Shown piece after piece: positions 1 through 5,166 of a DNA stretch of 6,832 nt. Numbering within the stretch: position 1 is the first letter of the stretch; each line of letters begins with the position of its first letter. The notes under the pieces were generated by a model. That model was not told the origin of the DNA. It worked only from the letters and a program-made list of their open reading frames with translations, and searched no databases. The DNA is from Litoribrevibacter sp041590855. Lineage in GTDB: Bacteria; Pseudomonadota; Gammaproteobacteria; Pseudomonadales; Litoribrevibacteraceae. Both the position numbers and the translations under genes were made by a program. The DNA lies in assembly GCA_041590855.1 (NCBI GenBank), contig JBFHTA010000221.1:1-6832 (forward strand), read 5' to 3'.

Positions 1-2006
1 GAAATAAAGTAATGTCTATCCAATTGGCCAGCCAGGCATTTCGGGATAATCCGACGGCCAGATCTCATCAAAAACTAAAAATGCAATTCCGGGTTATGAA
101 AGCCAGCATCACGAATGATTTAAAGAGTGATGTTACCCGCGCATTTCATCAAAAACACGGCGATCCGGCGACACTGATTGAGTTTCTGCAGTATCTGGAT
201 CAACTGGGCTTCTACATGCCCAAAAATGAAAATGACCGTCATAATACGGAAGCCTTTCACAAGTTACTGGGCAAGGCGTATAAACTTTGGAATCGCTATA
301 GCCGTCAGGTAGTACATGCTGCCCAGGAGCAAAGTTTACTGATTCAACAACATTGGAGCCAAAGCCTTTCCATTCAGATCTACATCCTGAGTGCGATCGG
401 AGTAATAGCACTCATCTTCCTTATTCTGATCACACGCCAATTACTCACACAAAAAATGATGAGTCAGGCGCTTCAGGTTCAAGCAGAACAACTGACACAG
501 GCAAGGAATGCGGCAGAAGAATCTACCCAGGCAAAGAGCCGCTTCTTATCCAACATGTCACATGAAATACGCACCCCGTTAAATGGCATCATCGGGCTCA
601 CCAATCTCGCCCGACAGAAAGCTGTAAAGCCGGAAGTCATTAATTATCTGGACAAAGTGATTCTGTCCAGTGATGCCCTGCTTCATGTCATCAACGACAT
701 TCTGGATGTGAGCAAGATAGAGTCCGGAAAATTTGAACTGGAAGTGACACAAGTAGATATTGCGGATGTATTTGAGCGGCTATCCGCGACCATGAGTGCA
801 AGCGCACGAGACAAAGGCTTAAGATTTTACTTATTGATTGAACCTGAACTGCCTGCTTTTTTTGAAGGTGATCCGGCCCGACTTCAACAAGTTCTGACAA
901 ACCTGCTGTCCAATGCCATCAAATTTACCGAAGACGGGTTTATTCAACTGGAAGCCACCTTTGATCAAGACAGCAAAACCCTGATCATTCGTGTCTCTGA
1001 TACTGGTATAGGTATCCCTGAAGAGGCCATTCAACACTTGTTCAAAGAGTTCAGCCAAGCTGATCCTTCAACGACACGGAAATTCGGTGGTACAGGATTA
1101 GGTCTTTCCATTGTGAAAAGCCTGACAGAGCTGATGGGTGGGCAGGTTTCAATAGAAAGCAAACCCGATGAAGGCTCCTGCTTCACGTTGCGGTTCCCCA
1201 TCGAACCAAGCGACACCACTCTATTCTGTTCAGATGCATTGAAAAGTGAGCTGTCAGGCAAGCACATTCATTGGTTGGATGTGCACGCGCATTTTGATAT
1301 TGACGAGCAGTTCAATCTCAATGCAAAAGAAGTGCTGGAACGCTTTGGTGTTCAGTTTGTCCCGCTCGAAGAGGCCAATTCACTCTTGATAGAGCTGCCC
1401 CAGTCGATCTCTGAAGAGCACGCCCAACACCTGAAAACAACACTTCAAGAGCACTCTGATAAGCGCTGTTATCTGGTTGGTCATACCGATCAGATTCATG
1501 AGCTGACCCAATCGTTAGAGCATACGTTTTACAGTATTGAAACACCGTTTAATACCTTAAAAGTGATAGAGTGTCTTGCAAAAGAACAAAGCCATGAAAC
1601 AGCAACCTCCACGTTAATGTCTCAATGTAACTTCAACGGAAAGCACATTTTATTGGTGGAAGACAGCCCTATTAACCAGCTCATTGCTCAAGAAATGCTG
1701 GGGTTATTTGGATTACGGGTCACCACAGCAGATAATGGTGAAATTGCCGTTGAAAAAGCACAGGTCGACGTATTTGACCTGATTCTTATGGACATTCAAA
1801 TGCCAGAGATGGACGGCATGGAAGCAACACGAATAATCAGAACGGACAGTTTCAATCAAACCACCCCCATTGTAGCCCTGACGGCCAACGTCATGACCGA
1901 AGATGTAAAACTCTACAAAGAAATCGGGATGGACTGTCACTTGCCCAAACCCTTCAAGCCGGAACAGCTGATCAGTATTTTAGAAACCTACCTGGGGAAC
2001 GCTTAA
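1..2006 (+). CDS. Hybrid sensor histidine kinase/response regulator (5' end outside window)
   Basis: This is an inner-membrane hybrid sensor kinase that would autophosphorylate on histidine and pass the phosphate to its own receiver. Numbering is from the in-frame ATG at 12. A helical, probably periplasmic segment (1-120) is followed by a membrane helix (about 121-140) and a Gln/Ala-rich coiled coil (145-176). HisKA follows with the H-box SHEIRTPLNG (H184), then HATPase_c with the N-box (N301), DTGIGIP (D330) and GGTGLGLS (359-366). A divergent receiver-like stretch (about 417-527) comes next. The C-terminal receiver (about 546-660) has the acidic pair E550/D551, phosphoacceptor D594 in LMDIQMP and K646 in LPKPF. 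No Hpt domain follows, so a separate phosphotransfer protein would be needed. The frame stays open to base 1, the ATG at 12 has no good Shine-Dalgarno, and the sensor lacks its first membrane helix, so the true start is probably upstream. The signal sensed is unknown. The layout resembles BarA/GacS-like kinases. Confidence 0.95.
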   Translation, partial: NKVMSIQLASQAFRDNPTARSHQKLKMQFRVMKASITNDLKSDVTRAFHQKHGDPATLIEFLQYLDQLGFYMPKNENDRHNTEAFHKLLGKAYKLWNRYSRQVVHAAQEQSLLIQQHWSQSLSIQIYILSAIGVIALIFLILITRQLLTQKMMSQALQVQAEQLTQARNAAEESTQAKSRFLSNMSHEIRTPLNGIIGLTNLARQKAVKPEVINYLDKVILSSDALLHVINDILDVSKIESGKFELEVTQVDIADVFERLSATMSASARDKGLRFYLLIEPELPAFFEGDPARLQQVLTNLLSNAIKFTEDGFIQLEATFDQDSKTLIIRVSDTGIGIPEEAIQHLFKEFSQADPSTTRKFGGTGLGLSIVKSLTELMGGQVSIESKPDEGSCFTLRFPIEPSDTTLFCSDALKSELSGKHIHWLDVHAHFDIDEQFNLNAKEVLERFGVQFVPLEEANSLLIELPQSISEEHAQHLKTTLQEHSDKRCYLVGHTDQIHELTQSLEHTFYSIETPFNTLKVIECLAKEQSHETATSTLMSQCNFNGKHILLVEDSPINQLIAQEMLGLFGLRVTTADNGEIAVEKAQVDVFDLILMDIQMPEMDGMEATRIIRTDSFNQTTPIVALTANVMTEDVKLYKEIGMDCHLPKPFKPEQLISILETYLGNA

Positions 2007-2029
2007 AGGCAAGCCTCACTTAGCAAACC

Positions 2030-2066
2030 CAAAAACGGAAAAGGCGATTCGCCAATCCCGTTTTTG
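2030..2066. terminator. Bidirectional intrinsic terminator between convergent genes
   Basis: A 9-bp outer stem (CAAAAACGG at 2030-2038 with CCGTTTTTG at 2058-2066) encloses a symmetric 4x4 internal loop and an inner GGCG/CGCC stem (2043-2046 and 2050-2053) closed by ATT. The arm ends in a T run on either strand, as expected for a terminator shared by the sensor kinase (plus) and the hydrolase (minus). It starts 24 bases after the kinase stop codon. The internal loop makes the hairpin less than ideal. Confidence 0.7.
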
Positions 2067-2071
2067 TAGGG

Positions 2072-2091
2072 AGAACCTTAAAGAAGGTTCT
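2072..2091. other. Perfect 8-bp stem-loop in the convergent spacer
   Basis: AGAACCTT (2072-2079) and AAGGTTCT (2084-2091) form a perfect 8-bp stem with the 4-base loop AAAG. It lies between the terminator and the 3' end of the minus-strand hydrolase. Neither strand has a T tract straight after it, so it is not a standard terminator alone. It could protect the 3' end of the hydrolase mRNA or assist the terminator that the minus-strand transcript meets next. The structure is seen; the role is inferred. Confidence 0.5.
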
Positions 2092-2104
2092 GCGGAAAAA
2101 ACGA

Positions 2105-3301
2105 CTACTGAGAACGCTCGATCAACCAATCCGCCACTTGAGGCCAGATTTCCGTAGTGGAACGGCTGCCCGAAAGAATCCCCATGTGCCCGCCTTTTAC
2201 TTCCTGGTGATAAGTATCTGTGCTGGCTACGTGATCCAACAACTTAATACTACAGTCGGTAGTTACCACAGGGTCTTGCTTACCGGTGATCAAACACAAG
2301 TTGGCAGTAACATCACTGTAATGGGCGCGTAAGTTACGCAACGGCAACTCGCCTTTCGCCATGACATTGTCCGTCCATAAAAACTGGATAACATCCTGAA
2401 TAACCGCCCCAGGATAGGCCACCATGTCATCTAAAAATGCGCCATTAGTAGCGTGCGAAATAATGTATTCCTCGTCGTGCAGATTTTTCAACAAATCCAC
2501 ATACCCCTGAATACTGCCCACCGGATTTGTCAACTTGAAGGCCATTGCATTAGCCCAGCCTGGTGAACGCCACCAACGTTGACGGGTATTATGAACGCGC
2601 CATCCGGTGCGCTTCTCTAACCATCGCAAATTGCGTGAAATTCGCTGGTATTGAACACCTAATTCACCGTTGGCGTGATAATCGCAAGGCGCGCCGATCA
2701 AGGCTACGTTCTTAATATCTTTGTCCAGAGCAGAATAAGCCGCACTGAACATTCCGCCAAAACTCCAGCCATGCAGCGACAACGTTTGCTTGCCACTGTG
2801 TTCACGAACCTTGGCAATCATCTCTGGCAGAAAATCCGTGATGTAGGTTTCAATGGCAAAGTGGTTTTGCCGCCAGCCCGGACGGCCCCAATCCACCAAA
2901 TACAACTCGAATCCTCTGGCTCTCAGATATTTGACCAGGCTGCGCTTAGGAAACAGATCGTAAATGTACATATTCACCGCTAACGGCGACACCAACACCA
3001 AAGGCACTGGTAACGTCTTTTTCTCAACCGGAACGGTAAACTCGCCACCCTGGCCGTCTTCTACCTGAATACTGTCGCAGGTTAATGGCGGGTAATATCG
3101 TAAAGTAACTATGTCGTTCGTATGAATGGTTTCAAACGGTGTTTTTTCAGCCTGAACCAGCGTATCCGCATTGAAAAAGCGCTGCTTGGCGTTTTCTTTG
3201 GTCTGCTTGTAGAGGCTAACCACCTCGGAAGGTTTCTGAATACTTTGTTGGAGGGTTTTCTTGATATTACTATTAAAGATTCGTCTCGCAATTTGCTGCA
3301 T
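2105..3301 (-). CDS. PhaC-like alpha/beta hydrolase with a serine nucleophile
   Basis: This is a cytoplasmic alpha/beta-fold protein related to class I/III polyhydroxyalkanoate synthases; no signal peptide or membrane helix is visible. Numbering is for the 398-residue form. Family landmarks are the LVDWGRPGW strand/loop, the nucleophile elbow HGWSFGG (S180), a GAPCDYH stretch, GKQDPVV (D343) and KGGHMG (H372), giving a Ser-Asp-His triad. True PHA synthases have a catalytic cysteine in the G-x-C-x-G box, so an esterase, thioesterase or acyltransferase role is more likely than polymerisation; the substrate is unknown. I chose the ATG at 3301 because AGGA lies 6 bases upstream. An in-frame ATG at 3331 would add 10 residues but has no well-placed Shine-Dalgarno. 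It lies downstream of the P450 gene on the same strand with a 262-base gap. No PhaE, PhaR, phasin or phaAB gene is in the window. Confidence 0.85.
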   Translation of the reverse strand: MQQIARRIFNSNIKKTLQQSIQKPSEVVSLYKQTKENAKQRFFNADTLVQAEKTPFETIHTNDIVTLRYYPPLTCDSIQVEDGQGGEFTVPVEKKTLPVPLVLVSPLAVNMYIYDLFPKRSLVKYLRARGFELYLVDWGRPGWRQNHFAIETYITDFLPEMIAKVREHSGKQTLSLHGWSFGGMFSAAYSALDKDIKNVALIGAPCDYHANGELGVQYQRISRNLRWLEKRTGWRVHNTRQRWWRSPGWANAMAFKLTNPVGSIQGYVDLLKNLHDEEYIISHATNGAFLDDMVAYPGAVIQDVIQFLWTDNVMAKGELPLRNLRAHYSDVTANLCLITGKQDPVVTTDCSIKLLDHVASTDTYHQEVKGGHMGILSGSRSTTEIWPQVADWLIERSQ

Positions 3302-3307
3302 AGTACG

Positions 3308-3311
3308 TCCT
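3308..3311 (-). promoter_or_regulatory. Ribosome binding site that sets the hydrolase start
   Basis: On the minus strand AGGA is followed by a 6-base spacer and then ATG at 3301. The competing ATG at 3331 is preceded only by an AGAG-like stretch that sits too close to the start codon. This favours the 398-residue form. Confidence 0.6.
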
Positions 3312-3471
3312 GACACCGGTTTGAGATACATGTCTCTGGTTAGAAACCAAATCGATGAACTTCACTCAGAAGGTCGCCAAAAAATGGCTGCCTAGCAAAA
3401 TACTTACATTTGGTAACATTCAAATCGCCAAGCAGTGTAGTGCTTTTTTAGGATAAGGTCATGCTTTCTTA

Positions 3472-3504
3472 CGACTTCTGACGCTCAGACTCTGAGTGCA
3501 GTCG
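3472..3504. repeat. Imperfect intergenic palindrome, possible dispersed repeat unit
   Basis: The core CTCAGA-C-TCTGAG (3484-3496) is a perfect 6-bp inverted repeat around one base. It extends by a G-T and a C-G pair, and outer arms CGACT (3472-3476) and AGTCG (3500-3504) pair across a small asymmetric loop. Read on the minus strand, the right flank (CCTTCGACTGCACTCAGAG) resembles short CCTTCGACTGCGCTCAG-type sequences that I recall as repeated in intergenic DNA of many bacteria. Only one copy is in this window, so repeat status is inferred. The other bases of the 3302-3563 spacer hold no ORF and no promoter that I find convincing. Confidence 0.4.
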
Positions 3505-3556
3505 AAGGAACCTGATTTCCAGGATTAAGAGCGATAAAGAACCAATACACGACATA

Positions 3557-3579
3557 CGCCACCTCACACCTGGGTGGCG
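3557..3579 (-). terminator. Stem-loop overlapping the P450 stop codon
   Basis: CGCCACC (3557-3563) and GGTGGCG (3573-3579) form a perfect 7-bp GC-rich stem with a 9-base loop containing the TGA stop (3566-3564). On the minus strand no T run follows directly; the next T-rich stretch is about 15 bases on. It may be a weak or factor-assisted terminator, or an mRNA 3'-end stabiliser. A role in separating P450 from hydrolase expression is inferred. Confidence 0.35.
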
Positions 3580-4952
3580 GTCGATTTAGGAGTCTCTGGT
3601 CTATCGAGTGGTAAACGCCGGGAAATGCTCATTTTAATTCCGCCTTGAGGGGTCAAGGTGATTGAAGGAAACGGCTCTACCGGAGCCAATGCGTCGTATT
3701 CCAATCGATACTGCTGGGTAATGGTTGCCAACAGGATGATAGCCTCCATCATCGAAAAACCTTCACCAATACACACCCGAGGGCCGGCGCTGAAGGGAAA
3801 ATACACCCCTTTGGGTAACTGCTTTTCAAACTCCGGCGTCCAACGTTCCGGCATGAACTCTGAGGGCGATTCAAAATATTGGGCTTCACGCCCCATTACC
3901 CAAGGGCTAAGTAAAACACTGTCGCCTTTTTTGATGGTCACACCATCCAGCTCTACGTCCTCCAAGGCTTCACGACCAATCAAATGCGCCGCCGGATACA
4001 GCCGCAGGGTTTCTTTAACGACCGAACGAGTGAAACTTAAGCGTTTGAGATCGTCCCAGGTAGGGGCTTTCCCTCCCAATACAGAGTCCACCTCTTGCTC
4101 AACCAAGGAACGTTTTTCCGGGTGCAAAGCCAATAAGTAAAACGCCCAGGACAAGGTAATGGCGGTTGTATCATGCCCCGCAAGAAACAGTGTGATCACC
4201 TCATCCCGCAGTTGTTTGTCCGACAGACCAGACCCGTCTTCGTAACGCGCTTGCATAAGAACGGACAACAAAGAGCGATTTTCCTCTCCCTCACCTTCTT
4301 TCGATCGGTGTTGTTGAATAAAGCCATCCACCACCTGATTCAACTTGCGCAACGCCTGCCAATATTTGATATTGGATCGATTCGGAATACTGTCCATCCA
4401 CATAAAAGGCCGCGCCATTCTTACCGGTATCAGGCTTTCCAAGGTATGCATTGCCTCAAGCAAGGGCTCGCTGTGTTCTTCCAGATCAGCATCAAACAGA
4501 GCTTTAGCCACAATTTTTGCGGTAACTTCCATCAACTGATCGTGTAAGTCCACCGGCGCATCTTCTTGCCAACCGTTCATCATATCCCGGGTAAAGCTGA
4601 CCATGAAATCTACATAATGAGCAATGCGTTTAGGTTGAAATGCCGGAGCCGATAGCTTTCTGTGAACTCGCCATGAGTGCCCTTCGTTCGTCAGCAATCC
4701 CAAGCCAAACAGAGAGGTAAAATGTCGCCAGAAGTTACGATTCTTGATGAATTTTTCCTGATCTGACACCAGCACCTGCCGAATTAAGTGTGGTCGATAA
4801 ACCAGAAATGATCGGACATGCCCTAACCGAAACTGTACAAAATCACCGTACTCTTGCCGGGTATGGGTCAGAAAATTCAGAAGATCTTGGGTAAACGGTT
4901 TGATAGACCCCAATAAAAAGTGGCCTTTTGGGCCAGGCAGCTGTGACGTCAT
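3564..4952 (-). CDS. Cytochrome P450 monooxygenase, soluble
   Basis: This is a heme-thiolate monooxygenase that inserts one oxygen atom from O2 into an organic substrate using electrons from redox partners. Numbering is for the 462-residue form. An N-terminal LPGPKG, the helix C motif WRVHRK, the I-helix AGHDTT (A258-T263, with the oxygen-activating acid/threonine pair), the K-helix ExxR (E314/R317 in KETLRLYP), PERW, and the heme loop FSAGPRVCIG with ligand C394 are all present and intact. No N-terminal membrane anchor and no fused reductase or ferredoxin domain is seen, so it should be a cytosolic P450 that uses separate partners, not encoded here. Overall it resembles CYP4/CYP102-like long-chain hydroxylases, but I cannot name the CYP family or substrate. 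I chose the ATG at 4952 because AGGA lies 8 bases upstream and a promoter lies just before it. A longer frame from 5051 would add 33 polar, Asn-rich residues with no family match. Confidence 0.95.
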   Translation of the reverse strand: MTSQLPGPKGHFLLGSIKPFTQDLLNFLTHTRQEYGDFVQFRLGHVRSFLVYRPHLIRQVLVSDQEKFIKNRNFWRHFTSLFGLGLLTNEGHSWRVHRKLSAPAFQPKRIAHYVDFMVSFTRDMMNGWQEDAPVDLHDQLMEVTAKIVAKALFDADLEEHSEPLLEAMHTLESLIPVRMARPFMWMDSIPNRSNIKYWQALRKLNQVVDGFIQQHRSKEGEGEENRSLLSVLMQARYEDGSGLSDKQLRDEVITLFLAGHDTTAITLSWAFYLLALHPEKRSLVEQEVDSVLGGKAPTWDDLKRLSFTRSVVKETLRLYPAAHLIGREALEDVELDGVTIKKGDSVLLSPWVMGREAQYFESPSEFMPERWTPEFEKQLPKGVYFPFSAGPRVCIGEGFSMMEAIILLATITQQYRLEYDALAPVEPFPSITLTPQGGIKMSISRRLPLDRPETPKSTATQV

Positions 4953-4960
4953 GATTGGTT

Positions 4961-4964
4961 TCCT
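4961..4964 (-). promoter_or_regulatory. Ribosome binding site that sets the P450 start
   Basis: Minus-strand AGGA (within AGGAAA) lies 8 bases before the ATG at 4952. It supports the start directly before the LPGPKG motif over the in-frame ATG at 5051. Confidence 0.65.
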
Positions 4965-5004
4965 GTTGTTATTATTTTTCGACCGATCGTCTACTAATAA
5001 ATTG

Positions 5005-5032
5005 ATCATAGAGAATTCTGACCACTTTTCAA
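5005..5032 (-). promoter_or_regulatory. Sigma70-type promoter for the P450 gene
   Basis: Reading the minus strand, TTGAAA (5032-5027) is separated by 16 bases from TATGAT (5010-5005); both hexamers are close to consensus. Transcription would begin near 4998, giving an mRNA leader of about 45 bases with the AGGA site. If correct, the longer P450 reading from 5051 cannot be the main product, because its start lies upstream of the transcript. The spacer contains the palindrome AGAATTCT (5012-5019), which could be part of an operator. Confidence 0.6.
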
Positions 5033-5049
5033 CCAATTCAGAGTAAAGC

Positions 5050-5166
5050 ATGCCCGATATTACAGCTTTTATTGAAATTCATCATGATCCATGGAAAGGT
5101 ACGGGAAATGGCAACACCAGAGCGCTGTTAGCCTGCTGGCTTGAATACTTAAGGGAAATACTATGA
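5050..5166 (+). CDS. Possible 38-residue ORF coupled to the phosphatase/kinase gene
   Basis: A short ORF begins at an ATG 6 bases after a weak AGAG and ends in TGA, which overlaps the next gene's start as ATGA (5163-5166). An in-frame TAA at 5044 lies directly upstream, so it is not an extension of a longer local frame. The product begins MPDITAFIEIHHDPWKG and ends LLACWLEYLREIL. It shows no membrane helix, no signal peptide and no family I recognise. The ATGA overlap, and the downstream Shine-Dalgarno lying inside this ORF, suggest translational coupling. It may be a true small protein, a leader peptide, a remnant of a gene that once preceded the kinase, or chance. Confidence 0.4.
   Translation: MPDITAFIEIHHDPWKGTGNGNTRALLACWLEYLREIL
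5152..5156 (+). promoter_or_regulatory. Ribosome binding site of the phosphatase/kinase gene
   Basis: AGGGA lies 6 bases before the ATG at 5163. An in-frame TGA at 5142-5144 bars any earlier start in this frame, and no other in-frame start codon lies between it and 5163, so the start is well fixed. The site lies inside the small upstream ORF. Confidence 0.7.

Noticed and set aside
3430..3449. AAGCA/TGCTT hairpin followed by a T run on the plus strand, resembling a terminator.
   Set aside because: The stem is only 5 bp and AT-rich, and no plus-strand gene ends before it; on the minus strand it has no T run.
3332..3480. Possible promoter for the hydrolase, e.g. TTGAAT with TATTTT, or TTGGCG with TGTAAG, on the minus strand.
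   Set aside because: Hexamer match or spacing is poor in each case, so none is reported as a feature.
3658..4140. A 160-codon open frame on the plus strand opposite the P450 gene.
   Set aside because: It is antisense to the conserved P450 heme and K-helix regions, its translation shows no domain, and its composition follows from the P450 codon pattern.
4173..4547. A 124-codon open frame on the plus strand opposite the P450 I-helix region.
   Set aside because: It is an antisense shadow of a well-supported P450 and shows no motif or ribosome binding site that I could support.
5050..5051. ATG at 5051 (minus) as the P450 start, giving 495 residues.
   Set aside because: The extra 33 residues are polar and unlike P450 N-termini, they span a good promoter, and the ATG at 4952 has a proper AGGA site next to the LPGPKG motif.
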